Shown one piece after another: positions 26,279-34,950 of a stretch of 64,000 nucleotides of DNA. The notes below the pieces were generated by a model, which saw only the letters and a program-made list of their open reading frames with translations, was not told the DNA's origin and did no database searches. Position numbers and translations under genes: made by a program. The stretch is from JAAYJR01 sp964563975 (GTDB taxonomy: Bacteria > Bacteroidota > Bacteroidia > Bacteroidales > Prolixibacteraceae): NCBI GenBank assembly GCA_964563975.1, contig CAZLZJ010000006.1, forward strand, positions 14,772 through 78,771, read 5' to 3'. Numbering within the stretch: the stretch's first letter is position 1; each line of letters opens with the position of its first letter.

Positions 26279-28129
26279 TCAGGAGACAATAACTCTATAA
26301 GGCAACAGGTTGATCGACTCTCTTTTCAGGCTCAGCTTTAAGCTTTCAGTTTTTTGATATACTTCATCGGGTGTCAATCCATTTTTATCTTTTAAAAAGA
26401 TATAAATATCGATAGTGCGAATTATACCTTTCCCGGCCTGGGGGGCTCTGCTCACTCCTTTTTTAACCTCAACCCCTGAAATAACATTTCCGAATAGTTC
26501 ATAGCACAACGCTTTTATATCTTCTGCAGTCACCACCCTTCCTCCTGAAAGTAAAGATCTTCTCAATGCATTCAGCTTATCTTCGCCGGAAAGTTTTTGC
26601 TTTCCGCCTATTGTCGGGGTCATCAACACAACAGACCTGTCCATTATATCAACTCCTCTGTAAACCGACAATGCCGACCCCGGCCTGATATTATTAGCCA
26701 GTTCCCCTGCAACAGACCAGTACTGAATATTAATCTTGTCATATTCAATATCCGATTCAAGTATGAGATATGAGTTAAGGCCATGCCCTGCCCCTGAATC
26801 ATCAATTCTTTGCTGCAGCCGTGCAAGAATCTGGTCAAGTTGTTTTAATTCATAAGAGATAAGGTCTGTACCCCTTATTGCAAATGCAGCAGCTTCATCC
26901 CTTACCAGGCCCATAAGACTTTTAACAGATTCCCTTGCATCCCGCGAATCAAATCTGGCAATACCCCCCTGCCGCACAAGATAAGAGTTCTCGCTCTCTT
27001 TATCGGTCGATGAGCGGGGCCTGTAAACAGTATCCCTGCTGTCTGCCACCCTCCGGACATCAAAAAAAAGATCATCCGTATACAAAGGTATAACATTTGA
27101 ACCTTTAACCACCGAGTGGGTATATTCATTCAGTTCCCTGTTAACTAACGGAAAACAATTCAATGTTACCATCAGATCACTTATATCGGAAAACTGAAAT
27201 GGCTGACCGAGATCAATTTCTATCCATAAAATCTCTTTATTGAAAATATCAGGCCTCTTTTCATAAAAGTATTGCTGTAAAGGGCTTATACCAACAAAAT
27301 CATTGACAAAATCTTTAAGTTGATAGTTGCCGTCAGCAAGGGTCATGAATCTCTTTTTGTAAATATCATTTATTAAATCAGACGACCTGTATGATATGTC
27401 ACTCTCTTGTCTCAAAAGTTCCTCAAAAGGATTTCCATTCCCGTTAGCACCGGTACCGGTTTTATTTTCAAATTTCACCGGTTTCCCGTTAATCGTAAAT
27501 TTTGCACCATGTAAAGCATTGTAAAAACGATCTGCAGCCTGAATATTTAAAAATGAAAAAAAGAGGGCAAGTCCGTCAAGCAGGCCAATCAACGGATTTA
27601 CCGCAATACCGGCATATAGCACGGAATTACTGCGGGGAATAGTATTTGGTGCTTCGGCAATAACTTCCCGCAGCCTTCCGTTTATTTCATATAAAAGTTT
27701 TCCTGCTATCAGATACTTCACCTCACTGTCTATTAACACAACTTTTGATGTAGGCGTGAAATAGATATTTTTTTTATCACTTACCCCTTCCCCTCCCCTT
27801 TCTGTATCAACCTCTTTATCAAAATAAAACTGGTACATCTCATTAATTTCAGCACGCGGCTGAGCAGGTTTTGCACTGCAAACCGCATGAGCAGGAAAGT
27901 GGGTAAAAGCACTTTGTGAAAAAAGCAATTCAAGCATTTTTTCAACCACTCTGGCATCGGCATTGTTTATCTCTTCCGAAATTGCATGAAGCTCTTCTGC
28001 CAGAGCTCCAATTATCAACCCCAGCACCGGGTCAAAGGAATTAATATCCTGAATATCACGATAACCCCATATCCTTGATGCATTACGGATCATCCTGGTC
28101 TTTATCGATTCAACTGTTTCAATTGCCAT
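26279..28129 (-). CDS. tssF: T6SS baseplate subunit TssF
   Basis: Baseplate wedge protein of 616 residues that, with TssG, TssE and TssK, forms the platform for sheath and tube assembly. The ATG at 28129 (MAIETVESIKTRMIRNASRI) is preferred; a TTG at 28144 would add five residues. The N-terminal block FDPVLGLIIGALAEELHAIS and VEKMLELLFSQSAFTHFPAH is characteristic of TssF/gp6-type proteins (start of the family: RM..aA..wG...sFDP). The remainder contains beta-rich domains. Located between tssE (42 bases upstream) and the PKD gene. Confidence 0.88.
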   Translation of the reverse strand: MAIETVESIKTRMIRNASRIWGYRDIQDINSFDPVLGLIIGALAEELHAISEEINNADARVVEKMLELLFSQSAFTHFPAHAVCSAKPAQPRAEINEMYQFYFDKEVDTERGGEGVSDKKNIYFTPTSKVVLIDSEVKYLIAGKLLYEINGRLREVIAEAPNTIPRSNSVLYAGIAVNPLIGLLDGLALFFSFLNIQAADRFYNALHGAKFTINGKPVKFENKTGTGANGNGNPFEELLRQESDISYRSSDLINDIYKKRFMTLADGNYQLKDFVNDFVGISPLQQYFYEKRPDIFNKEILWIEIDLGQPFQFSDISDLMVTLNCFPLVNRELNEYTHSVVKGSNVIPLYTDDLFFDVRRVADSRDTVYRPRSSTDKESENSYLVRQGGIARFDSRDARESVKSLMGLVRDEAAAFAIRGTDLISYELKQLDQILARLQQRIDDSGAGHGLNSYLILESDIEYDKINIQYWSVAGELANNIRPGSALSVYRGVDIMDRSVVLMTPTIGGKQKLSGEDKLNALRRSLLSGGRVVTAEDIKALCYELFGNVISGVEVKKGVSRAPQAGKGIIRTIDIYIFLKDKNGLTPDEVYQKTESLKLSLKRESINLLPYRVIVS

Positions 28130-28171
28130 CTTAACAATTTTCAAATTACAAATTTATCTCAGCCCGGTACC

Positions 28172-28603
28172 TCAGTAATAAGAAAGAGGACCAATAAAAA
28201 AGGCCTCACTGTGTCTGAACTGTTCATTTGTCTTATCAACAACACCTGTAATCACCATCCTGATCTGAGTTTTCACTCTTCTTTTTCTTACTTTGCCGGT
28301 AAATTCCACCTGGTCAATCTGCAAACTTATCTTAACATCATTAAGTCTCTTCTCATTATTTCTGATTGAGTCTAAAAGTGATTTTTCCAGCTCACTCTTT
28401 AAATAGTGAGTATTATAAATATTCTCAAAGTCATAGTTGGAAATTTCAGTACCAAAAGAGGGGTCATGTTTAACCTCATTATAGGAGGTAATAATTATTA
28501 AATGGATCATATTATGAATTGACCGCATCAAATCAACCTTAGGCAAATCCTTTTTATTCATGATCTCTTTCAACCTCAAAGGAATATCTAAATAATCGGC
28601 CAT
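28172..28603 (-). CDS. tssE: T6SS baseplate subunit TssE (gp25-like)
   Basis: A 143-residue gp25/lysozyme-like baseplate protein: LRLKEIMNKKDLPKVDLMRS N-terminus, IHLIIITSYNEVKHDPSFG with the conserved G after the EVKHDPSFG segment, then SLLDSIRNNEKRLNDVKISL matching the family's ExRL motif. It caps the start of sheath polymerisation through TssB/C contacts. Short gaps to tssK (14 bases) and tssF (42 bases) support a single transcript. The glutamate-arginine pair typical of gp25 is present (NEKRL). Confidence 0.88.
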   Translation of the reverse strand: MADYLDIPLRLKEIMNKKDLPKVDLMRSIHNMIHLIIITSYNEVKHDPSFGTEISNYDFENIYNTHYLKSELEKSLLDSIRNNEKRLNDVKISLQIDQVEFTGKVRKRRVKTQIRMVITGVVDKTNEQFRHSEAFFIGPLSYY

Positions 28604-28617
28604 AATGATACTACTTT

Positions 28618-29754
28618 TTAATCAGCCAAAAAGCTTCTTTTGGTTGTCTGTTCTTTTACAAAAATACTGGTATCCTTCTTTTTGCCAATATAAGCAAGTG
28701 ACTCAAGTTTGTCGAACAAAAGGGCAATTATCTGTATAAACCCGGTAAATTGCTCAATGCTGAACAATATATCATAATGTTTATATTTAAAGCTGATACA
28801 GTAAACCAGAAGTTTTTCAAAGTCTCCCTGCTTAAGCTCCGACCAGTTGGTAAAATAATTCAGCATCTCCTCCTTACCCTCAGAGGTATTGGAATCAATT
28901 GCATTGCGAATCACCCGTGCAGCATTTGCAATATAGGTAAAAAGGCATATCGGTTCACGCTGCGGTATCTCCCACCGCAGCCTGAGATGATTGGCTGATA
29001 TAAAACCCAACAAGCTTTCCGATAAAGCAAAAACAGACTTGGCCAAACTTGTATCTTGATTTTTCTCTTTTATTTTTTTAATGATACTAAGCAGGCTTAT
29101 CTCAAGCTGACTGAAAAATTTATCAGTCAGATCGTTAAAGTCTATGAGGCTTGCATGGCTGCTGACAGTCATGCAGGGAGGTATATAATCATCGCATACA
29201 GACAGCTTCCCTTGTTCTATTTTAAATTTCCCGATAAACAACGAGCCCGGATGAGTGATATCGCCGGTAACGCTTTTTTCAGATATCACAGATACTTTAT
29301 AAGTGGGAATGGTATAAGGATACCGGGGTGGATCTTCATCGGTATTGAGATCGCCATAAACCTGTCTTTCAAAGGGATCGACCGACAAAAGCACGAAATA
29401 ATCTCCGCCATCTGCATTTTCGGCCTGTTTCAACTCCCCGGTCAAGTTAATTCCGAACTCCGGCATTTGAAAATCTTCATGAATCTTAATCCTGATTCCA
29501 CCCTCCGTCACAGCGTCACAGTACAATATTTTTACTCTTAAAAAATTTTGATTGTCGATCTTCAGGACACTATTCACAGATCCTCCCGACTGTTTGTCGA
29601 CAGGCAACAAACCATAATTCATGGAATTTAAAAAAATAGCTCTTGAATCTTTAGCGCTCTCAATAAAGACATTCTCCTGCTGAATAAAATGCTCTTTATT
29701 GATATTCATCCCATTTTCCCAGTTTACATTAAAATACTTGAATTTTGCCGGCAT
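28618..29754 (-). CDS. tssK: T6SS baseplate subunit TssK
   Basis: Links baseplate to the membrane complex and binds TssF/TssG, 378 residues. The ATG at 29754 (MPAKFKYFNVNWENGMNINK) is preferred: the upstream part of the frame (to 29799) is poorly conserved looking and hydrophobic. The motif NWENGMNINKEHFIQQE near the N-terminus and LLPVDKQSGGSVNSVLKID are typical of TssK, followed by a shoulder domain and a C-terminal helical region (LYIANAARVIRNAID-like) that would contact TssN/O. It lies between tssG and tssE. Confidence 0.88.
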   Translation of the reverse strand: MPAKFKYFNVNWENGMNINKEHFIQQENVFIESAKDSRAIFLNSMNYGLLPVDKQSGGSVNSVLKIDNQNFLRVKILYCDAVTEGGIRIKIHEDFQMPEFGINLTGELKQAENADGGDYFVLLSVDPFERQVYGDLNTDEDPPRYPYTIPTYKVSVISEKSVTGDITHPGSLFIGKFKIEQGKLSVCDDYIPPCMTVSSHASLIDFNDLTDKFFSQLEISLLSIIKKIKEKNQDTSLAKSVFALSESLLGFISANHLRLRWEIPQREPICLFTYIANAARVIRNAIDSNTSEGKEEMLNYFTNWSELKQGDFEKLLVYCISFKYKHYDILFSIEQFTGFIQIIALLFDKLESLAYIGKKKDTSIFVKEQTTKRSFLAD

Positions 29755-29801
29755 AATAATTGAAATATATATGTTACAATTCAAAAAAATAAACTTCACT
29801 G

Positions 29802-30749
29802 TTAAATAACAGTATTATATCCTAAATATGATTTTTGATTCTCATCATCCGCTCCAATAATAAAATTTCGTTCACCCTCATTTATCAATATTTTTGTCTC
29901 CACATCAAGTTCAACCGGAATAAAATAACCGTAGAAACTTTCCAAAAGTAACCCTGCTTTACCTTTTTTAAAATAATCAGTTATTTTGGTGTTCTCAACC
30001 GGACCGATTATCACTTGCAGCTTTCCGATAAAACCGGTAATATTAACACCCGGTATCATATCATATCCCAACCTGACATTACCCAACGATGCAACTTCAA
30101 TATCTGATCCATTATGATCTGTATGGGGATTATCTTCAATATCAGACAACCTAATATTCACATTTTCATCTAAAATGCTTTCAAGGCATCTGGCGGTCAG
30201 CTCATAATCGCCAACTATTTTATGTGCAAGTGGTAAAAGCCTGCACAGCTTTACGGTATACTCGGAAGGGATATTGTCTGTCAGCCAGAAATCAGCTGTT
30301 AATCCGTTTAACAATTCTGAATATAAAGATTCCAACTGCCGGTTCTCTTTATCGGCAACAGCTACATTTTGTAAAAAAACAGCATTTTCGAACGGCCTGA
30401 AAAATAACCGGGCGCTTCTCTCTGCAATTTTTAATTTCATCGACTCCTTAGCCATCTCCTCACCTGTAGCATTGCGGTTATCAATAAATTCATGAAACAG
30501 TGCCTCAGGCAGTGCATCGTAAATACCTGCCCTATTCAGATGAATATTTAATGCCTCTTCTCCATTTTCATACTTTTCTATCTCGGCAAAATTTATATCG
30601 GCAGACCATTTACGCTTCAAAACCCCGTCAAAAGATGCTGTTATTTCTTTAGCAGTAATGCCGCCGGCAAGCATTCCGGCAACTAAATATTCCGCCCGCA
30701 AGTCATAAAGCAGTGAATTTATCAATTCATATTTTTCATAAATGTTCAC
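29802..30749 (-). CDS. tssG: T6SS baseplate subunit TssG
   Basis: A 315-residue TssG. N-terminal segments YDLRAEYLVAGMLAGGIT and NIHLNRAGIYDALPEALFHE fit the family, where a GIYDxLPE-type motif is conserved, and the C-terminal third (LGYDMIPGVNITGFIGKLQV) matches baseplate wedge proteins. The start codon is GTG at 30749; the next Met is at residue 26. It lies only 61 bases downstream of the BtuG-like gene on the same strand, so the T6SS minus-strand genes are probably transcribed partly from upstream. It is the first gene of the minus-strand T6SS half. Confidence 0.88.
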   Translation of the reverse strand: MNIYEKYELINSLLYDLRAEYLVAGMLAGGITAKEITASFDGVLKRKWSADINFAEIEKYENGEEALNIHLNRAGIYDALPEALFHEFIDNRNATGEEMAKESMKLKIAERSARLFFRPFENAVFLQNVAVADKENRQLESLYSELLNGLTADFWLTDNIPSEYTVKLCRLLPLAHKIVGDYELTARCLESILDENVNIRLSDIEDNPHTDHNGSDIEVASLGNVRLGYDMIPGVNITGFIGKLQVIIGPVENTKITDYFKKGKAGLLLESFYGYFIPVELDVETKILINEGERNFIIGADDENQKSYLGYNTVI

Positions 30750-30810
30750 GTTAACAATTTATGAAAAAAACATGAAATTAAAAATAAGAAACAGGTTAGA
30801 TTATCTCTTT

Positions 30811-31854
30811 TTATTTTTTGAATACAAAATCTGCAGGATTTACTCCTGCTTTAAATGAATCTATCAATTCTCCCGATTGTGTATAACGCATTATTAATCC
30901 ACTCTGAGAAAAATCTATTGCATCTGCAACATACACTTCATCATTTGCCGGATTGACTGCCATACTGTAAAACATGGCTCCGTTACTAAGGATAAATGGT
31001 GACTGCGGCAAACCCGGACTGACTACCCCCATTTTATAAACTCCCCCGTTTATATAGTATAAAGTGTCGCCGGCACCGTTTATACTCAATGATGACGGCC
31101 AGGTGCCTTCCTCAAATCTGAAAAGTTGTTCAACAGTATTGGTTTGAGGATCAATTCTGCTAAGCGACGGTTTATCCGGCTCTTCACCGGAATTTTCAAA
31201 TCCGCCGTCAGACAACACCCACAATTTGCCTGAACTGTCGGCCACTATATCTTTCGGCTGATAAGGAACCTCAATTTTAGCCACTAACGAGTCAGCCTCA
31301 GTGTCAATAACTAAAATATAGTTATCGAACAACCAGGAAGTGACATAGACAAATCTTCCCAACTGCACCATTTTTTCAGATTTATGGCCGTCAAGGTCAA
31401 TAATTCCGGTTTTTTCAAATGTTACAGGATCAAAAACCGTAATGTGACCGGCATAAAGATCGGAGATATACGCTTTCCCATTATCTGTAAAATAAATATA
31501 ACGCGGTGATGTCAATCCGGTAATAACTGCTTTAAAACCAATTGTCCGGGCATCAACAACATATAATTTGCCTGAATTATTTACGACTATAAAAAGGTTG
31601 TCTCCATAGAGCTCTACTGATTGAACGACATCGCCCGGCGGAACATTGTTAACCGCATAGAACAGTCTGTTGTTTACAATCTTTTTTTTATCATTATAAA
31701 AAGACAAAGAGCCGTTACCATACATAAAATTTCCCTCACATGCAATAAATACTCCGCTGGAGGTGTCAAATTCTTTAAAGACAGTTTCCACAGGCTCTTT
31801 GGAGCAAGAAGATAGGAAAAATGCCAAAACCAATATTTTAAATAATATCTTCAT
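30811..31854 (-). CDS. btuG: BtuG-like surface lipoprotein (DUF5074-type beta-propeller)
   Basis: Predicted outer-membrane lipoprotein of 347 residues. The signal peptide has a lipobox ending SSC (Cys17). The rest is a seven-bladed propeller-like chain of YVTN/NHL-type repeats: FIVVNNSGKLYVVDART, NGKAYISDLYAGHITVFDPV, GRFVYVTSWLFDNYILVIDT, NPANDEVYVADAIDF. BtuG proteins of Bacteroides bind B12 at very high affinity and work with BtuB. Here it is 40 bases downstream of the BtuB-like gene, itself behind a cobalamin riboswitch. Binding of B12 is inferred from family and context. Confidence 0.82.
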   Translation of the reverse strand: MKILFKILVLAFFLSSCSKEPVETVFKEFDTSSGVFIACEGNFMYGNGSLSFYNDKKKIVNNRLFYAVNNVPPGDVVQSVELYGDNLFIVVNNSGKLYVVDARTIGFKAVITGLTSPRYIYFTDNGKAYISDLYAGHITVFDPVTFEKTGIIDLDGHKSEKMVQLGRFVYVTSWLFDNYILVIDTEADSLVAKIEVPYQPKDIVADSSGKLWVLSDGGFENSGEEPDKPSLSRIDPQTNTVEQLFRFEEGTWPSSLSINGAGDTLYYINGGVYKMGVVSPGLPQSPFILSNGAMFYSMAVNPANDEVYVADAIDFSQSGLIMRYTQSGELIDSFKAGVNPADFVFKK

Positions 31855-31894
31855 CTTTTTAAAGTTTATTTAATGAGTATCCCTCTTTCCTTTT

Positions 31895-33853
31895 CTAATT
31901 ATATTTTATACCCAACGAAAGATTATAAAACCTGCCGGGCATGGGTCTCCATAAAATATTTTGATAATCTGTATTAAAAAGATTGTCAGCTGTAATTTTA
32001 ATATTCAGCCTAAATCTGTTCCAGTCAGTTTGACTGTCAAATGTTATTTTTCCCAGGATAAAAGGACTTAAGACTTTTTCAAAATCAGACTCCTGATTAC
32101 TTGAGGAAGTATATCTTCTGCCGGTAAGATTCATGTCATACCGCAAGGTATATTTCCGCCATACTGTACTGAGAAAAATATTTCCTTTATGTTTCGGGAT
32201 ATAAACCAGCTGTTTGCCTCTTGATTTATCAGCCGGGCTGACTGCATTAACATTGGCAGTATGGGTATATGCATAATTTCCTCCCGACTTAAAACTGATT
32301 TTATTCAGTTCAAGTGCAGTGGAAAACTGATATTCAACACCTTTGGAGAGAACATTTTTAACATTGCCGGCCTCCTGATAATATGCCCCGCTTAATGCCG
32401 GTTGCCAGATTATCCAGTTATCTATTTTAGAAATAAAGGCAGTGACCTCATTTTTAAAAACTGATTTTCCTCTTTTAAATTCGCCAGACAAGGTTATATC
32501 GCCCGAATAGCCCTCTTCAGGAAGAAGATCGGGATTTCCGCCCGGCAACCAGTAAAGGTCGTTAAGAGCAGGTTTATTATAGTTTCTTCCCGCATTAACA
32601 AGCATTGTTAATGGAAGGGATCTATTCATCTGCCATTCAATACCAACGGCAGGAATAAAACAGACCACAGTTTGATCATAAAACTCTGAGCGAAATAGTG
32701 TAAATCCTTTAAGCCGGTCTGACGGCCTCAATTGTAAGTTCATCATCAATCCCCCTTCAAGCCGGTCTTTCCGATAACCGTTGCCCGAAACTTTCTCAGA
32801 TACTGAAACTTTATGATAATTGCCATTTACAACAGCAGAAATATGATAGTTTTCATCAATTGCTTTATTAATCTTCAGATAATTGACAATACTGCTCTCA
32901 CGGCTTTCAGAATCTTCATTGATAAAATCAAATTCCGGGGTTGCGCGAAAATAATCCATTTCGCCTGTACTCAGTCCGGTAAAAAAATGGTAATTCAACT
33001 TATCTGAATATTTCTTCCATTCAAACTGACCTCTAAACTGCTCGTCATTAAGGTATTCTTTTCTTTCACTTCCTTCGTACGACATAAGCCGGGGCAAATT
33101 ACGCCTGTTATCCTGGTACCAAAACCTTAAAGCCAAAATATTGTCGTTACGGCTTTTATAGTATATCTCCTGTAGAAGTCCCGACTTAGAATAGTCAGCA
33201 TTCTCTAATGTATCTTTCCGGTTAGGGATAATGCCACTATTATAAAAGGTGAAATTATTTTGTGATGATTCATGAAAAATCCTGGTATTCAAATTGATCC
33301 TGTCTCGTCCGAAACTCAGCTTCAAATACCCCTTTCCTGTGCTGAAAGAGCCTCTTTCAAAAAGAGCATTTACTTTCATTCCTGGTGACCAGTCGGGATT
33401 ATTTATCATATTAACACTCCCTCCCAAAGCTCCGGTTCCATTTATCATTGAGCTGCTGCCATGCAGCAGATATATATCATCCGAAAAAAAGACAGGAAGC
33501 AGTGAAAGATCAGCCATACCTCTCATCGGGGAATTTAAGTTCATTCCATTCCATAATACAGATGTATGGGTAGATGAAGTGCCTCTGAATGCTGCAACTG
33601 CCGGAGATCCTCTGCCATACGATTTAATAAAAACCGGAGAGTATCCGGAAATAAGTTCTGAAAGATCACCTGCAAGAGTATTTATTCTGGCCATTGAATC
33701 GGCACGTGTGATCTTCACTCCGGCATTCTCTATTTTACCGGTGGCCACTACTCTGACCTCTTTGATATTTATAGTATCCGGCCGAAGATTATTATTTTGC
33801 GAATAGCCTGTTAATGAAGCTATTAAAAAGATTAGTAAAAAAAATTGTTTCAT
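31895..33853 (-). CDS. btuB: BtuB-like TonB-dependent cobalamin receptor
   Basis: TonB-dependent outer-membrane receptor of 652 residues. Signal peptide FLLIFLIASLTGYSQ (4-18), TonB-box-like DTINIKEVRVVA, plug domain (DLSELISGYSPVFIKSYGRG, AFRGTSSTHTSVLWNGMNL, SMINGTGALGGSVNM), and a 22-strand barrel ending YNLSLGIKYN. It is compact and lacks the carboxypeptidase-like N-terminal domain of SusC-type receptors. The cobalamin riboswitch directly upstream and BtuG-like gene downstream identify vitamin B12 or a related corrinoid as the likely substrate. Repressed at high B12 by the riboswitch, by inference from the class. Confidence 0.88.
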   Translation of the reverse strand: MKQFFLLIFLIASLTGYSQNNNLRPDTINIKEVRVVATGKIENAGVKITRADSMARINTLAGDLSELISGYSPVFIKSYGRGSPAVAAFRGTSSTHTSVLWNGMNLNSPMRGMADLSLLPVFFSDDIYLLHGSSSMINGTGALGGSVNMINNPDWSPGMKVNALFERGSFSTGKGYLKLSFGRDRINLNTRIFHESSQNNFTFYNSGIIPNRKDTLENADYSKSGLLQEIYYKSRNDNILALRFWYQDNRRNLPRLMSYEGSERKEYLNDEQFRGQFEWKKYSDKLNYHFFTGLSTGEMDYFRATPEFDFINEDSESRESSIVNYLKINKAIDENYHISAVVNGNYHKVSVSEKVSGNGYRKDRLEGGLMMNLQLRPSDRLKGFTLFRSEFYDQTVVCFIPAVGIEWQMNRSLPLTMLVNAGRNYNKPALNDLYWLPGGNPDLLPEEGYSGDITLSGEFKRGKSVFKNEVTAFISKIDNWIIWQPALSGAYYQEAGNVKNVLSKGVEYQFSTALELNKISFKSGGNYAYTHTANVNAVSPADKSRGKQLVYIPKHKGNIFLSTVWRKYTLRYDMNLTGRRYTSSSNQESDFEKVLSPFILGKITFDSQTDWNRFRLNIKITADNLFNTDYQNILWRPMPGRFYNLSLGIKYN

Positions 33854-33930
33854 TCCCCTATTTTTTTGTTAAACATGGGGAAATAATTGGGCAGGCATAA
33901 TTACCGGCGCTCTTATTCCCGAAAGCTTTT

Positions 33931-34080
33931 TGAAAATGGCAGGTCTTCTGGCTCGCCCGATCAACGGCCGCCTTCCCATCTGCAAGAGACAGTGGCATAG
34001 AGTGCCGTCAACATAAAAGGCTTACAGCTGCGGGTACAGCTCCGGCTTCTAACCGGATTCCCTATTGGTAAACCATTTTC
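33931..34080 (-). promoter_or_regulatory. Cobalamin (B12) riboswitch upstream of btuB-btuG
   Basis: Read on the minus strand, the segment contains the class hallmarks: GGGAATCCGG, then GCTGTACCCGC followed by AGCTGTAAG, then GCCACTGTC, GATGGGAAGGCGGCC, and AGCCAGAAGACCTGCCATTT near the 3' end (B12 box). The outer stem is CCATTTTC (34073-34080) with AAAATGG (33933-33939). A Bacteroidota -7 element TATATTTG is 34092-34085 on the minus strand, so transcription begins just before the aptamer. The receptor starts 78 bases after the aptamer, leaving room for an expression platform. Confidence 0.92.
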
Positions 34081-34084
34081 AGTG

Positions 34085-34092
34085 CAAATATA
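34085..34092 (-). promoter_or_regulatory. -7 element of the B12-regulated transcript
   Basis: Minus-strand TATATTTG (TAnnTTTG) located just after the lgt stop and 5-6 bases before the first riboswitch stem. No good -33 motif was found. The lgt stop overlaps the upstream promoter area, which is unusual but compact. Confidence 0.45.
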
Positions 34093-34101
34093 ATAAATGT
34101 A

Positions 34102-34920
34102 TCACTTATTGCGATATATTTTTTCCGGTAATTTGTAAGCTCTTAATATCAGGAAAATACCGGCCAAAATAAAAGGTACGCTAAGCCATTGCCCCATATT
34201 AAGAGTCATTCCGGCTTCAAAAGCCTCCTGATCTTCTTTTATGAATTCTATTAAAAACCTTGCCAAAAAGATCAATATAAAGAACAGGCCGGTCAGTAAT
34301 CCCTCTTTATACCTTACACGTGTACGCCAATAAAGAAACATCAGTGCAATAAATGAAACCAGGTAAGCAAGGGCTTCATATATTTGAGTAGGATGTTTAG
34401 CAACAGTCTCTCCGTTACGTTCAAAAATAAATCCCCACGGCAGAGTAGTCTGAATACCGTATATTTCCGAGTTCATTAAATTTCCCATTCTGATAAATGC
34501 CCCCACTAAGGCAGTGGGCACAACAATCCTGTCAATAGTCCACAACACATTTCGTTTAGTGACAATCTTTGAATAGAGCAACATGGCAATTATTATTCCA
34601 ATGGCACCGCCATGACTTGCAAGGCCGCCATGCCAAACTTTTATAATCTCTTCCGGATGTTGCGAATAGTAATCCCAGCCGTAAAAAAAGACATGCCCTA
34701 ACCGCGCACCAACAATTGTGGCAACTATTATATAAAGAAACAGGGTATCTATCCATTTCCGGTTTACTTTTTCTGAAAGAAACATCTTTTCACCAACATA
34801 GTAGCCGATTAAAAAGCCGGTAGCAAAAAGAAGCCCGTACCATCGTACGGAAAAGGGGCCAAGGTTAAATATCTCGGGACTGACATTCCAATGAATAAAA
34901 CTGAAAATATTTATCATCAT
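34102..34920 (-). CDS. lgt: Prolipoprotein diacylglyceryl transferase
   Basis: Seven-transmembrane inner-membrane enzyme that attaches diacylglycerol to the lipobox Cys of prolipoproteins, 272 residues. The N-terminus (PFSVRWYGLLFATGFLIGYY), HGGLASHGGAIGI with the conserved His-Gly, the segment GAFIRMGNLMNSEIYG with the Arg/Asn of the active site, and RFLIEFIKEDQ at the C-terminus are all family signatures. It precedes the B12-riboswitch operon and follows secA on the same strand with a 30-base gap. Confidence 0.93.
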   Translation of the reverse strand: MMINIFSFIHWNVSPEIFNLGPFSVRWYGLLFATGFLIGYYVGEKMFLSEKVNRKWIDTLFLYIIVATIVGARLGHVFFYGWDYYSQHPEEIIKVWHGGLASHGGAIGIIIAMLLYSKIVTKRNVLWTIDRIVVPTALVGAFIRMGNLMNSEIYGIQTTLPWGFIFERNGETVAKHPTQIYEALAYLVSFIALMFLYWRTRVRYKEGLLTGLFFILIFLARFLIEFIKEDQEAFEAGMTLNMGQWLSVPFILAGIFLILRAYKLPEKIYRNK

Positions 34921-34950
34921 ACTCTTTTTTATATAGCTAATAAAAAAACA

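Noticed and set aside
26233..26289. N-terminal extension of the PKD gene
   Set aside because: The 19 extra residues would bury the signal peptide; the ATG at 26232 places it at the start as expected for an exported protein.
14215..30749. The contractile locus as an extracellular injection system or phage tail
   Set aside because: TssN and TssO membrane proteins, TssK and ClpV/TssH, together with a Bacteroidota Hcp, mark a membrane-anchored T6SSiii; no phage capsid, portal or terminase genes are present.
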